Shown: positions 43,764 to 53,261, counted from the stretch's first letter. The stretch: 64,000 bases of DNA from DATATB01 sp036268995 (GCA_036268995.1 DATATB010000145.1:60221-124220); one strand, 5' to 3'. Notes: generated by a model not told the origin, from the letters alone. A program made the numbers and translations.

Positions 43764-44706
43764 CGTGCTCCATAAGGCCGGCCGTCTCGGCCGAGGCCCT
43801 AATCCGCCGAAAAACCTGCAAAATACGCTCAAGTGGGCGGGGGTGGCAGCTACCGGTTTGCGGAAAAAACCGGCAAAGGATACCAAACGCCTAATTCTAG
43901 GCGAAGCTTCGTCGTTGAGGAAAGCGGTTCTTGTGTCGACCGCCGAGCTGGTAAATCTTCACTGTTTGGCAAATCCTGCCGTTTTTTCGCTTAACGACGC
44001 TAGCGCGATGCGGTATGTTTGGAGCCTTGTCGAGCGGTTTATCACGGGTTTTCGCCAGGCCGGCGAACGGGCAGTAGCGACTGCCGTAGCCGGTAGCCCA
44101 AAAGCTGCGAAGCCCGCTCGCTCCGACGCCATTAAAAGCTCTTCTACGGTGTTCGGCCTCGCTTAGAATATTGAGTGTTTCGCCGACACTGGCGTTTTCT
44201 TGATCCCGGCATGGCGGCCGTGGAATTTGGCTGCCACGATGGCTTTGCCCCGCAAACGGCGAGGCGCCGAAATGCATCGGCGCGGCGCTGGTACGCATCG
44301 GGCGGGGCTAATGTGTGTGGTGGTGATGGACCACCGGCACGGGATTCAAATCAGTAGGGCGCGCATTCACCACGTCAAAACGTCGGTCTTGAGCGGCAGG
44401 TTGCTCGGCCGTAGCATCGACCGCGCGTATGCTTGGCGCAGTGGCGAGCTTGAAAGCTTCAGGAATGGTTATTTTTCGGTCGACACAAACATTCGGGGAG
44501 CTTCGCCCGTAGTTGAATGCGATCTGCTCGCTCGAGGCGTTGCACACACATCTCTCATCATTTCAATTCTGACGAGCTAGCAAGATCCAGGAGAGCGGCG
44601 GCGGCCGCTGGTGGTGACCTTGCCGGGCGAATTCTTTGCAAAGCGAGCGTAACTTTTCACGACTTGTCGTCAAAGTTCTACATACACGCGGTGGGATGAG
44701 CCAGAC
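43764..44706. other. Gene-poor divergent region between the ABC exporter and cphA
   Basis: About 940 bases with no convincing gene. GC content is lower than in flanking genes, and the open frames here on both strands overlap and lack third-position bias or ribosome sites. The length and divergent arrangement suggest regulation of the cyanophycin cluster, but no operator was identified. Confidence 0.5.
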
Positions 44707-47397
44707 ATGGAAATTCGTAAAGTCCTAGCGTTGCGGGGCCCGAACTTTTGGGCCAATTTTCCCGTGCTCGAAGCCTGGGTCGACCTGGGCGATCTGAAGG
44801 ATTCACCTTCTGACGAGATTACCGGTTTTAACGACCGGATCATGGGCTGGCTGCCGACGATGATCGAGCATCGTTGCAGCGTCGGCGAGCGGGGCGGCTT
44901 TTTCGAACGCCTCCGCCGCGGCACTTACCTGGCCCACATCCTCGAGCACGTGACCTTGGAACTGCAAAGCCTGGCCGGCTCGACGGTCGGCTATGGCCGT
45001 GCCCGCGAAACGCTGGGCGAAGGCTACTACAAAGTCGCCATTGAATACGAAGAAGAGGAACTCGCTCGCGCTTGCCTGGAGACCGGCCACCGGTTGTGCC
45101 TGGCGGCCGTGTACGACCGTGCCTTCGATATCGACGTTGAAGTCGCCAAGCTCCGCGAGATTTGCCAGCGCGTCTGCCTGGGCCCCAGCACCAAGTCGAT
45201 CGTCCGGGCGGCTCAAGCCCGCGGCATTCCCGTTCGCCGGATGAACACCGGCAGCATGGTGCAGTTGGGTTATGGCTCGCAGCAGCGCCGCATTCTGGCC
45301 GCTCAGACCGATCGCACGGGCGCGGTTGCCGAGGAGATTGCCCAGGACAAAGATCTGACCCGCGATTTGTTGCGGGCCGTAGGGGTGCCGGTGCCGGAAG
45401 GCCGGCCGGTGACTTCGGCCGACGACGCGTGGGAAGCGGCCGAGGACATTGGCGTGCCGGTGGTCGTCAAGCCGCAGTTTGGCAGCCAGGGCCGGGGCGT
45501 GGCTACGAATCTTTCGACGCGCGAGCAGGTGCTGGCCGCCTACCAGGCCACCAGCCGCGAAAGCCCGGACATCATGGTCGAAAAATTCGCCCCCGGGGCG
45601 GATTATCGCATTCTGGTCATCGGCGGCCGGATGATCGCGGCGGCCCGCCGCGAGCCGGCCCAAGTGCTGGGCGACGGTGTGCATACGGTGGCCGAGCTGG
45701 TCGATGCGGTGAATCTGGATCCCCGGCGCGGCGACGACCATGCCACCGCGCTGAGCAAGATTCGTCTGGATCCGATCGCCCTGGCCGTGCTGGCCGAACA
45801 AGGCCTGTCGCCCGAGGCGGTGCCGCCGGCGGGCGCATGCGTGCTCGTTCGCCGCAATGCAAACCTCAGCACCGGCGGAACGGCCGCTGACGTGACCGAC
45901 CTGGTGCACCCCGACGTGGCCGCCCGGGCCATCGAAGCCGCGAATGTCGTCGGCCTGGACGTGGCGGGCATCGACGTCGTGTGTCTGGATATCGGCCGTC
46001 CGCTGGAATCGCAGGGCGGCATGATCATCGAGGTCAACGCCAGCCCCGGCTTGCGGATGCACATCGAACCTTCCAGCGGCAAGCCGCGGCCGGTGGGCGA
46101 AGCGATTATCGATACCCTGTTTGCCGATGGACAAAGCGGCCGCATTCCAATCGCCGCGGTCACCGGCACCAACGGCAAGACGACCACCACCCGCTTGTTG
46201 GCCCATATCGTGGCTGGCACCGGCCGGCGCGTCGGCATGTCGTGCACCGACGGCATCTTCCTGGGGACGCGCCGCATCGAGGCGGGCGATTGCAGTGGGC
46301 CGAAGAGTGCCCGCGCCGTGCTCTCGAATCCGGCGATCGACGTGGCGGTGTTCGAGGCTGCCCGCGGCGGCATCCTGCGCGAAGGGTTGGGTTTCGACCG
46401 CTGCGAAGTGGCCGTGGTCACCAACATTGGCGAAGGCGATCACCTCGGCCTGGCCGGCATCGACACGCCCGAGCAACTGGCCAAAGTCAAATGCTCGGTG
46501 GTTGATACGCTGCTGCCGACGGGCGCCGCGGTGCTCAAGGCCGACGACCCGTTGGTGGCCGAAATGGCGAAGCGTTCGCCGGCGCCGATCATCTTTTTCG
46601 CGCGTGACCCGCGCGATCCCGTGCTCGCCGCGCATCGCGAAAAAGGCGGCCGCGCCGTCTACGTTCGCGAAGGCGAAATCGTGGCCGCCGAAGGCGAGCG
46701 CGAAGTCGTCGTGACGGCACTGGCCAAAGTGCCGCTGACCTTGGGCGGGCGCATCGGCTTCCAAGTCGAAAATGCCCTGGCCGGCACCGCCGCTGCTTGG
46801 GCCTTGGGCCTGTCACGCGAGAGCATTCGGGCCGGCCTGGAATCGTTCGCCGCCGACATGCAGCACGTGCCGGGGCGCTTCAACCTGCTCGAAATCAACG
46901 GCGCCACGGTGATTATCGACTACGGCCACAATGTCTCGGCCCTGTCGTCGCTCGTCGAGGCGCTCGACTGCTTTCCCAGCCAGCGCCGTCTGGCCGTGTA
47001 CTCGGCCGCCGGTGATCGCCGCGATAGCGACATGATCCGCCAGGGCGAACTACTGGGCGATAGCTTCGACCACGTGATCCTGTACGAAGACCACTACCTG
47101 CGTGGACGCCCGGCCGGCGAAATTATTGGCATCTTCCGCAAAGGGCTGGCGGCCGGATCCCGAGTGTCGGAAGTCCACGACATCTTCGGCGCGATCAAGG
47201 CGGTCGACCTGGCGCTGAAAAAACTGCGTGCAGGCGACCTGTTGCTATTGCAGGCCGACGTCATCGATGAAACCGTCGACTTCATGCGTCGCTATCTCAA
47301 GACACATGCGGCCAGCGGCGAAATCAGCGTGATCGATGCCCTGCAAGGTTTGCAAGAGGCGGCCGTTTACGCCACAGCGGCAGAAGCCATCGACTAG
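44707..47397 (+). CDS. cphA: Cyanophycin synthetase
   Basis: An 896-aa enzyme polymerising aspartate and arginine into multi-L-arginyl-poly-L-aspartate. An N-terminal domain (residues 1-160), an ATP-grasp domain (about 215-475, with VVVKPQFGSQGRGV and IIEVNASPGLRMH) and a C-terminal Mur-ligase-like domain with the P-loop VTGTNGKTTTTRLL (about residue 487) are in the CphA1 order and length (about 870-900 aa). The Mur part includes FEAARGGILREGL and DYGHN. No cyanophycinase gene is adjacent. Confidence 0.94.
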   Translation: MEIRKVLALRGPNFWANFPVLEAWVDLGDLKDSPSDEITGFNDRIMGWLPTMIEHRCSVGERGGFFERLRRGTYLAHILEHVTLELQSLAGSTVGYGRARETLGEGYYKVAIEYEEEELARACLETGHRLCLAAVYDRAFDIDVEVAKLREICQRVCLGPSTKSIVRAAQARGIPVRRMNTGSMVQLGYGSQQRRILAAQTDRTGAVAEEIAQDKDLTRDLLRAVGVPVPEGRPVTSADDAWEAAEDIGVPVVVKPQFGSQGRGVATNLSTREQVLAAYQATSRESPDIMVEKFAPGADYRILVIGGRMIAAARREPAQVLGDGVHTVAELVDAVNLDPRRGDDHATALSKIRLDPIALAVLAEQGLSPEAVPPAGACVLVRRNANLSTGGTAADVTDLVHPDVAARAIEAANVVGLDVAGIDVVCLDIGRPLESQGGMIIEVNASPGLRMHIEPSSGKPRPVGEAIIDTLFADGQSGRIPIAAVTGTNGKTTTTRLLAHIVAGTGRRVGMSCTDGIFLGTRRIEAGDCSGPKSARAVLSNPAIDVAVFEAARGGILREGLGFDRCEVAVVTNIGEGDHLGLAGIDTPEQLAKVKCSVVDTLLPTGAAVLKADDPLVAEMAKRSPAPIIFFARDPRDPVLAAHREKGGRAVYVREGEIVAAEGEREVVVTALAKVPLTLGGRIGFQVENALAGTAAAWALGLSRESIRAGLESFAADMQHVPGRFNLLEINGATVIIDYGHNVSALSSLVEALDCFPSQRRLAVYSAAGDRRDSDMIRQGELLGDSFDHVILYEDHYLRGRPAGEIIGIFRKGLAAGSRVSEVHDIFGAIKAVDLALKKLRAGDLLLLQADVIDETVDFMRRYLKTHAASGEISVIDALQGLQEAAVYATAAEAID

Positions 47398-47464
47398 ACC
47401 AAGGCGATCGACTAATTAAAGAGGGCCACTCGCTTGTGCCGGCTTATCCCGCCGGCCGTCACGC

Positions 47465-48160
47465 ATGCTGAAGTTGGCTACGAAGTTCGCGCCGCACGAA
47501 GCCGCCATGACCCTGGCGCGCGACGCCGGTTATCGCTACGCCGAGATTTGGACCGACGCGGCGGTGCTGGCCAATTGGCGCGCAGTGGCCGAGCGATGTG
47601 CGCGCTACCCTTTCGGCTACGTGGTGCATTTCCCCAATCGCGAGCCGCGCGACGAGCAAGCGCTGGCCGACGCCGTCAGCCTGTATCGTGCGTTGGACTG
47701 TCCGGCCATGGTGATCCACCAGCCGCTCTACGATCAGTTTGGCGCGCGCTTGCTCGAACTCGACGGCGGCTTGCGGCTGGCGGTTGAGAACCACGAGCTT
47801 TCGCCCGCCGAGTTCGAAGCCTGGGCCGAGAATCATCCCGGCCTGACGCTCGACGTGGAGCATCTCTGGCTCTACACGCTGGCCGACGGACCGCTCGAGC
47901 GATTGCTGCACGCGGTGCGAGCGTTTCTCGACCGCTACGGCCATAAGCTGTGGCACGTCCACATGCCAGGCTATCAACCGGGACAGGCGGCGCATCGGCC
48001 GATGCATGCTTCGCCCGAAATGGTCTCGGCCGTGTTCACCTTGCTGGCCGAATACGACTATCAAGGTTTGGTTGTCAGCGAATTGGCCGGAACTTATCAA
48101 ACGGCGGAAGTGCTGGCGGCAGACATGGCCCTCTTCCACCGCTGGGCGCGTAGCCGCTAG
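47465..48160 (+). CDS. Sugar phosphate isomerase/epimerase-like TIM-barrel protein
   Basis: A 231-aa AP-endonuclease-2-type barrel. Visible are YVVHFPNREP, LRLAVENHELSP (metal-binding Glu), LTLDVEHLWLY, LWHVHMPGYQPG (His) and LVVSELAG (C-terminal Glu), a set consistent with a divalent-metal isomerase or hydrolase. It follows cphA by 67 bases on the same strand and could be co-transcribed, but no link to cyanophycin is known to me. Confidence 0.72.
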   Translation: MLKLATKFAPHEAAMTLARDAGYRYAEIWTDAAVLANWRAVAERCARYPFGYVVHFPNREPRDEQALADAVSLYRALDCPAMVIHQPLYDQFGARLLELDGGLRLAVENHELSPAEFEAWAENHPGLTLDVEHLWLYTLADGPLERLLHAVRAFLDRYGHKLWHVHMPGYQPGQAAHRPMHASPEMVSAVFTLLAEYDYQGLVVSELAGTYQTAEVLAADMALFHRWARSR

Positions 48161-48211
48161 CGTGGTCGCACTGCTGGCGAGACATTCGAACTTTCGACAT
48201 TCGACAACCGG

Positions 48212-48670
48212 TCAGGTCGTTTCGTCGGCCTTGAGCGGATCGCTAGTCGACGACGGAAAGGGCACAATGTTGGCGGCTGGCGCTTGGCCATCGCCATCGC
48301 CATCTCCATCGGTCGGTTGGGAATCCGACAGGCGGCGCTTGCGCTGTCCAAAGCGCGGCGAGACAATCGCGCGAGACCAATTGATGGTTTCCGCATCCGG
48401 AAGTTCGGCTTTGAGGATCGTCACGATCGCGTCCCAGGTGCCGTCGCGCTGCCACGCCCGCAGACGGCGCCAGCAGGTCATGCCCGAGCCGCAACCCATA
48501 TCCGCCGGCAATCGCTGCCAGCGCACGCCCGTGCGCAGCACGTGGATCACGCCCATCAGGCAAGCGCGATCGTCCATTCTCGGGCGGCCACCGCGCATAT
48601 TCTTAGGTTGCTCACCCAAGAGTGGCTTGATTTTTTCCCAAACGTGATCGGGAAGAATTGGCATCTGCAT
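48212..48670 (-). pseudogene. IS5-type (DUF4096) transposase remnant
   Basis: A 152-aa frame. Residues 1-105 match the N-terminal DUF4096 domain of IS5-family transposases (PILPDHVWEKIKPLL; RGGRPRMDDRACLMGVIHVL; GVRWQRLPADMG; AETINWSRAIV). After INWSRAIV the usual continuation into the catalytic DDE region is missing, replaced by a polar stretch with an (Asp-Gly) run encoded by a GCCATC-like 6-base repeat (about 48288-48312). No inverted terminal repeats were found, so it is a truncated remnant, possibly domesticated. Confidence 0.7.
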
Positions 48671-49328
48671 GCAAACTTGCCCCTTGCCCGTCAATGCGCG
48701 GCGAGCCACTCATGCTCGCCAAAGCTGGTCGTCAAATGATGCGTGCCAAACGCGCTTAGCCATTGCGGCGGCGATCACCATGTTTTCACATCAATCGCCA
48801 CAATAACGCTTATCTTGACATGACATGTAACACGCTGCAAAGGCTCCTTCAAAACATCTAGCTGATGAATGCCGTAACAAAAAGGGGGAGTTGCGAATTA
48901 TGGCGCTAATTACATGACTGGCGCTACTGGTTTCATTCGGCCGCTCGAATCGCGGCTTCAACGCCGGTTTTGTTATCGGTAAATCCAAGTGCTGGCGTTT
49001 GTTTTGCAAAGGGCGAGATGCTCTCGATCGTGAGTCTAGACCGGTCGTCTGTTTTGATTTGAAGTGGACTGCCGAAGGTCCAACGCGCCTCGAAGCTCGT
49101 CAATCACCACCGAATACGGCGATCTGGCTGTGTAAGATTGGAAAAAATTGCAAAGCCGCACGCTGGCAATAAGACGTTAAAAACGCGAGTTTTGGCCCCG
49201 GCTATCATCTCCCGCTTAGCGAGTTTTCCTGCCTTAATGCGCTCTCAGCCTTGATCCGCTGTTGGCACAACATTCGCTTTGGTTGATGCATCGACTCGTA
49301 TCCTCTTTCATGCTGGAGCCTGGCAACG
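48671..49328. other. AT-richer gene-poor stretch
   Basis: About 650 bases with lower GC and no supported gene, following the IS5-type remnant. No tRNA-like cloverleaf was recognised. It could be decayed mobile or accessory DNA. Confidence 0.45.
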
Positions 49329-49532
49329 ATGCAAGCCACCTATCGCTCACGATTCGATGGAGAAACGGGCCTTTGGCAAATCATTTCGCGCTCGGGCCAT
49401 GTGCTGTACGCCTCCGACGACGGAGATTATGTGCAGTCGGTGTGCCGCGAGTTGTGTGCCACGTTTTTTAGTGGCCGCCCGCGCCGTGAGACCAATCAAT
49501 ATCGAGTCGACCCGGGCTGCCTGGCCGGCTGA
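49329..49532 (+). CDS. Small hypothetical protein
   Basis: A 67-aa frame (MQATYRSRFDGETGLWQI..., with two Cys in VCRELCATFF). Codon use shows GC bias in third positions in its second half, but the ribosome site is weak. It is kept as a possible small gene because it is the only frame here with a sensible composition. Confidence 0.35.
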   Translation: MQATYRSRFDGETGLWQIISRSGHVLYASDDGDYVQSVCRELCATFFSGRPRRETNQYRVDPGCLAG

Positions 49533-49547
49533 CGTGGCGCGCGGCGC

Positions 49548-49586
49548 AATAAAAAAGGGCGCCGCCCACAACGCGTGGCGGCGCCC
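49548..49586 (-). terminator. Rho-independent terminator of sodC
   Basis: Read on the minus strand, a 10-bp perfect stem (arms 49577-49586 and 49557-49566) is followed directly by six T (49551-49556). It lies 30 bases after the sodC stop. Confidence 0.8.
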
Positions 49587-49615
49587 GGATGAGCCTGCGG
49601 CAGTGGCTGCGGGGG

Positions 49616-50149
49616 TTACTTCGGCATTGGCGGTGCCGACAAACCGATGACGCCCACGGCCACGCGCGGGCCGGCATTGCCGGAGGGTTGGCTCGTCAGA
49701 TCGTCGGCATCGCCGTGCACCACGATCGAGCGGCCCAACAGCGACGACAGGCTGACGCCTTCGGCCTTGGTGTCCACTTCGGCTACGCCGTCCTCGCCAG
49801 CCTTGATATTGCCCAGGTCGCCGGCATGATGATCGGGCGAGTTCGGGCCGCCGTGCTTGTGGCCGCCGGGATTGAAGTGCCCGCCGGCCGCCATGCCGTC
49901 TTTGGTGCTCAGATCGCCGTACATGTGCACATGGAAGCCGTGCTCGCCCGGCTTCAATCCGCGCACCTTGCCCTTGACCTCGACGTAGCCGTCGCGCTGC
50001 GTGAGCCGGAGGAAGCCTTTAACTTCGCTGTCGGACTTCGGCACCAGGATGCACACGGCGTTCTGCGCCGCCTCGTCTTCATGGGCCACGGCAATGGCCG
50101 GAATCCCCAGCAGCGCCAACGAACAAATCCCCAACACGTGCTTGAGCAT
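49616..50149 (-). CDS. sodC: Secreted Cu/Zn superoxide dismutase
   Basis: A 177-aa protein with a signal peptide (VLGICSLALLGIPAIAVA, then HEDEA) and the SodC core: GEHGFHVHMYGDLS (copper His pair), GGHFNPGGHKHG, HHAGDLGNI, and SIVVHGDADDL. The ATG at 50149 has a good GAAAGGA site; an upstream extension is not needed. It removes superoxide in the periplasm. It has its own terminator and appears monocistronic. Confidence 0.93.
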   Translation of the reverse strand: MLKHVLGICSLALLGIPAIAVAHEDEAAQNAVCILVPKSDSEVKGFLRLTQRDGYVEVKGKVRGLKPGEHGFHVHMYGDLSTKDGMAAGGHFNPGGHKHGGPNSPDHHAGDLGNIKAGEDGVAEVDTKAEGVSLSSLLGRSIVVHGDADDLTSQPSGNAGPRVAVGVIGLSAPPMPK

Positions 50150-50389
50150 GGAACAGTCCTTTCTGATTCGCGTTTTTCGAAACACCGCCGGCACTCGAGC
50201 GGAATTGCGTATCCACCGGGTACAAGATGCCGACGCGTGCCTGGCTCGACGGCGCCTGCATTTTAAGAAGCGCGCGCGGCGATTTGAACCCGCCCCGGCT
50301 GTTTATTTCCCGGCATTGTGTACTTTGCGTGAGTGGGCCAGCTTGATCGTTTGTCCAGTGCCACGGCCGCCGCCGCGCCGCTCATAATA

Positions 50390-50435
50390 AAGCCGCGACC
50401 GGTGGTCGCGCTCCCGTGACCACCGGTCGCGGCTT
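50390..50435. repeat. Palindrome with 18-bp arms (REP-like)
   Basis: The arms 50390-50407 and 50418-50435 are perfectly complementary (core GCCGCGACCGGTGGTC), separated by ten bases. The same core recurs in the shorter palindrome after dapF (12584-12602). It lies in the 5' region of the next gene. Confidence 0.8.
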
Positions 50436-50457
50436 GATATTGGTGTGGAGAAAATCG

Positions 50458-51249
50458 ATGATCTGGGACTTGCATTGCCATTTGATGGGTGTGCCGGGCA
50501 AGACTGCCGACGAGCGCATGGCACGTCTAGTCGAGTACGCCGACCGGCTGGGCATCGAACGGCTGTGCATCTATCTCGGACCTTCGCTGGTGCACAATCC
50601 CACGCCCCAGCGGCTGCGCGACGACAACGACTACATCCTGCAGGCCCTTTCGCACTGGCACGATCGGGCCTTCGGCTTCGTCTATGTCAGCGGCGAACAC
50701 GTCGACGTCAGCTTGGAGGAGATCGAGCGCTGCGTGGCCAAGGGCCCCATGGTCGGCATCAAACTCTGGGTGGCAAAGCGCGTCAGCTTTGCCGAAATCG
50801 ATCCGATCATCGTCCGTGCGCACGAGCTGAAAGCCGTGATCTTTCAGCACACCTGGTTCAAGACCGACAAGACGCAGTACCCCGGCGAGTCCACGCCCGA
50901 CGACCTGGTGGCGGTCGCCAGGCGGCATCCGGACGTGCCGCTGATCTGCGGCCACACGGGCGGAACCTGGGAGCTGGGCATCCGCGCGGTTCGGGCGTAT
51001 CCGAACATCTCGGTCGATCTGGCCGGCTCCGATCCCACGGCCGGCATCACCGAAATGGCCGTTCGCGAGCTGGGCGCCGAGCGCGTGATTTACGGCAGCG
51101 ATGCCGGCGGCCGGAGCTTTGCCAGCCAATTGGCCAAGGTCCAAGGCGCCGATCTGTCCGAGGCCGACAAGAAGCTGATCCTGGGCGGCAATTTGCGCCG
51201 CATGATGACCCCGATCCTCCAGTCCAAAGGCATCCAACTGCCTGCGTAA
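50458..51249 (+). CDS. Amidohydrolase-family metal-dependent hydrolase
   Basis: A 263-aa protein of the amidohydrolase 2 type: IWDLHCHLMG gives the HxH metal pair at residues 5-7, followed by IFQHTWFKT, LICGHTGGTWE and VIYGSDAGGRS with the catalytic Asp. The ATG at 50458 has a TGTGGAG site. Substrate unknown. It is followed on the same strand by a related barrel protein and the two probably form a unit. Confidence 0.82.
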   Translation: MIWDLHCHLMGVPGKTADERMARLVEYADRLGIERLCIYLGPSLVHNPTPQRLRDDNDYILQALSHWHDRAFGFVYVSGEHVDVSLEEIERCVAKGPMVGIKLWVAKRVSFAEIDPIIVRAHELKAVIFQHTWFKTDKTQYPGESTPDDLVAVARRHPDVPLICGHTGGTWELGIRAVRAYPNISVDLAGSDPTAGITEMAVRELGAERVIYGSDAGGRSFASQLAKVQGADLSEADKKLILGGNLRRMMTPILQSKGIQLPA

Positions 51250-51323
51250 CGGGCAAACGATGTCGACGCAAAAAGACTCCCCAGGCTAACGCCAAGGGGC
51301 TCGCCGGCCATCGCCTCTTTTAT

Positions 51324-51344
51324 TTTTCACTTTTCACTTTTCAC
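51324..51344. repeat. Heptamer tandem repeat (TTTTCAC x3)
   Basis: Three exact 7-base units just before the start of the next gene. Same unit length as the GTTGTCA run at 41455. Confidence 0.8.
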
Positions 51345-51349
51345 TTCCC

Positions 51350-52120
51350 ATGCCTCTCCTCATCGACACCAACGTCTATCTCTCCCGCTGGCCTACCCGC
51401 CGGCTGCGTGGCGACACGCCGGAAACGCTCGTCGAGCTGCTCAAGAAAAGCGGCGTCAGCCAGGCCTGGGCCGGCAGCTTCGAAGGGTTGTTGTTTCGCG
51501 ATCTGGGCGGGGTGAACGAGCGGCTGGCGGCCGATTGCCGTGTGGCGCCCGATTTGCTCCTGCCTTTCGGCTCGATCAATCCGACGCTGCCCGACTGGGA
51601 AGACGACCTTCGGCGCTGCCACGAGGTGCATCGAATGCGGGGCATTCGCCTGCATCCGAATTACCACGGCTACAAGCTCGACGACCCGGTCTTTGTCCGC
51701 TTGCTCGCTCTAGCCGCCAAGCGGGGGCTGATCGTGCAGTTGGCTTTGAGCATGGAAGACGAGCGCACGCAGTCGGCCCTGGTGCGGGCCGCGCACGTCG
51801 ACGTCAAGCCGCTGGCGGACATCGTGCGGCAAGTGCCGGGGCTCAAGCTCGTGATCGCCAACGCGTTTCGCGCGATGCGCGTCGAGCAAACCGACCAACT
51901 GGTCGCGGCCGGCAACGTGAGCTTCGACATCGCCATGCTCGAAGGCGTCGGCGGCGTGAAGCGTTTGATCGATCAGGTCGGGCTCAAGCGCGTGCTGTTC
52001 GGCTCGTACGCGCCGTTTTATTACTTCGAGTCGTCGGCATTGAAGCTGCAAGAATCGCCGCTCGCCGGTGCACAGTTGGAAGCTGTGCGTCACGCCAACG
52101 CGCAAACGCTGCTCGGCTGA
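51350..52120 (+). CDS. Amidohydrolase-fold protein lacking the HxH pair
   Basis: A 256-aa TIM-barrel protein related to its upstream neighbour. The opening LLIDTNVYLSRWPTRRL stands where DxHxH is expected, so the first metal-binding histidines are absent. MRGIRLHPNYHGYKL and VLFGSYAPFYYF are also family-like, with Ser-Tyr instead of the usual catalytic Ser-Asp. It may be a non-catalytic or metal-independent paralogue. Confidence 0.72.
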   Translation: MPLLIDTNVYLSRWPTRRLRGDTPETLVELLKKSGVSQAWAGSFEGLLFRDLGGVNERLAADCRVAPDLLLPFGSINPTLPDWEDDLRRCHEVHRMRGIRLHPNYHGYKLDDPVFVRLLALAAKRGLIVQLALSMEDERTQSALVRAAHVDVKPLADIVRQVPGLKLVIANAFRAMRVEQTDQLVAAGNVSFDIAMLEGVGGVKRLIDQVGLKRVLFGSYAPFYYFESSALKLQESPLAGAQLEAVRHANAQTLLG

Positions 52121-52150
52121 CGCTCAGAAGCAGTCCCAGTTTGTGTGGTA

Positions 52151-52510
52151 TTACCATGGTCCGCGGACGTAGTACACGCCGAACTCATCGGTGCTGCCGG
52201 GAATCGGCGGGGTCGGAACAAAGCCGTAAGGGCCGACATACCCGCCCGGATATTGGCGACCGAACTGGTGATAGATCGGCACCACGTCGGTATTGGTGAC
52301 GCCCCACGCCCACTTGGTTTGTAGCGAGGCGGTGGGCGGCACGACCAGGGCCGTCGGAGCGCCCCAGGCCGGGTCGTAGTACGCGCCGTGCCACGGATAC
52401 CGGGCCGCCACCCAGCAGCGTGGCACGTGATAGAGAGGTCCGGCAGCTTCGGCCAGCGAAGCTGCGGACACGACCATTAGCAGGGCCAAGGCAAACGCGC
52501 GGCGTGTCAT
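52151..52510 (-). CDS. Small secreted Tyr/Pro/Gly-rich protein
   Basis: A 119-aa protein with a signal peptide (AFALALLMVVSAASLAEA, then AGPL). The mature part is rich in Tyr, Pro and Gly (YPWHGAYYDPAWGAP; GRQYPGGYVGPYGFVPTPP). No known domain. A GAAAGAGAG stretch precedes the ATG. It lies next to another small secreted protein of similar style. Confidence 0.65.
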   Translation of the reverse strand: MTRRAFALALLMVVSAASLAEAAGPLYHVPRCWVAARYPWHGAYYDPAWGAPTALVVPPTASLQTKWAWGVTNTDVVPIYHQFGRQYPGGYVGPYGFVPTPPIPGSTDEFGVYYVRGPW

Positions 52511-52542
52511 CGTCGACGGCTCTCTTTCTGGTCCGCTGGTCC

Positions 52543-52872
52543 TTACCACCAACGCACCAAAGTCGTATTCACCGGCCGCACGCCACCGGCGTAGCGCCGG
52601 TACACGCGATGGTGCCGGTAAAGAAATTCGTTGGGAAGCAGCGGCTGGTAGGTGACGTAGGTATGCCCGACAAACGTCGGCGTCGGCCGCGGCGAAACGA
52701 ACATGGCGGCCGGCACACCCGGCGGGCCCACGTAGTAGTTGTAGAACAGGTCGTACTGCGGGCCCACCTGGCAAGTGGTCTGGGCCTGGGCTTCGCCCGC
52801 CGAGCCATCGAGCACGGCGCCGGCCACGACAAGCGCCAGTGCGGCCAGCAGCAGTCGGATGCGCACCACCAT
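52543..52872 (-). CDS. Small secreted Tyr-rich protein
   Basis: A 109-aa protein with a signal peptide (IRLLLAALALVVAGAVL, cleavage near AQAQ). The mature part carries QYDLFYNYYVGPPGVPAAM and FLYRHHRVYRRYAGG. The ATG at 52872 has a clear AAGGAG site, which decides against a longer frame. Function unknown; probably envelope-located and co-transcribed with the gene at 52151. Confidence 0.68.
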   Translation of the reverse strand: MVVRIRLLLAALALVVAGAVLDGSAGEAQAQTTCQVGPQYDLFYNYYVGPPGVPAAMFVSPRPTPTFVGHTYVTYQPLLPNEFLYRHHRVYRRYAGGVRPVNTTLVRWW

Positions 52873-53261
52873 CGGCGATCTCCTTATCAAGAATTCGACG
52901 CGAATCGATCCATCGATCGCGCGGCTTGCGGTGCGGCCAAAGAGAGTCCGTCTTCGGCCGCGCCCAGGACAAATCTCGACCTGCATCTGCGGCTCGCTCC
53001 AAGTTTGACGCCGTGCATCTGACAACCGGCGCCACCGCGTAAAACGCTACGATCGGGCGGCACGGTGGAGACCAAAGCCCACGGCCTGCGGTCCGTGGGG
53101 GGATTCATGCAGCCGGCCAAACCGTGCCTTCCGGGCCGGTTTTCCCGCCGGCAAACCCGCCTGGGAGGTCCCAGCCGCGGCCGCTATAATTCCTCCAGCC
53201 GGCAGCCTTTGCCCGGTTTCGCTTTTTCGGTCGGGTGGTCTTCTTGGCGGAGGAAAGTGCT
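52873..53261. other. Divergent intergenic region
   Basis: About 390 bases between the small secreted proteins and the topoisomerase VI gene. No gene is supported; promoters for both directions are expected here but none was read with confidence. Confidence 0.4.

Noticed and set aside
44200..44580. 126-aa plus-strand frame upstream of cphA
   Set aside because: Composition unlike coding neighbours and overlaps other frames; treated as intergenic.
44803..46764. 653-aa minus-strand open frame
   Set aside because: Shadow of cyanophycin synthetase.
48212..48670. Intact insertion sequence
   Set aside because: No inverted terminal repeats, target duplication or DDE domain were seen.
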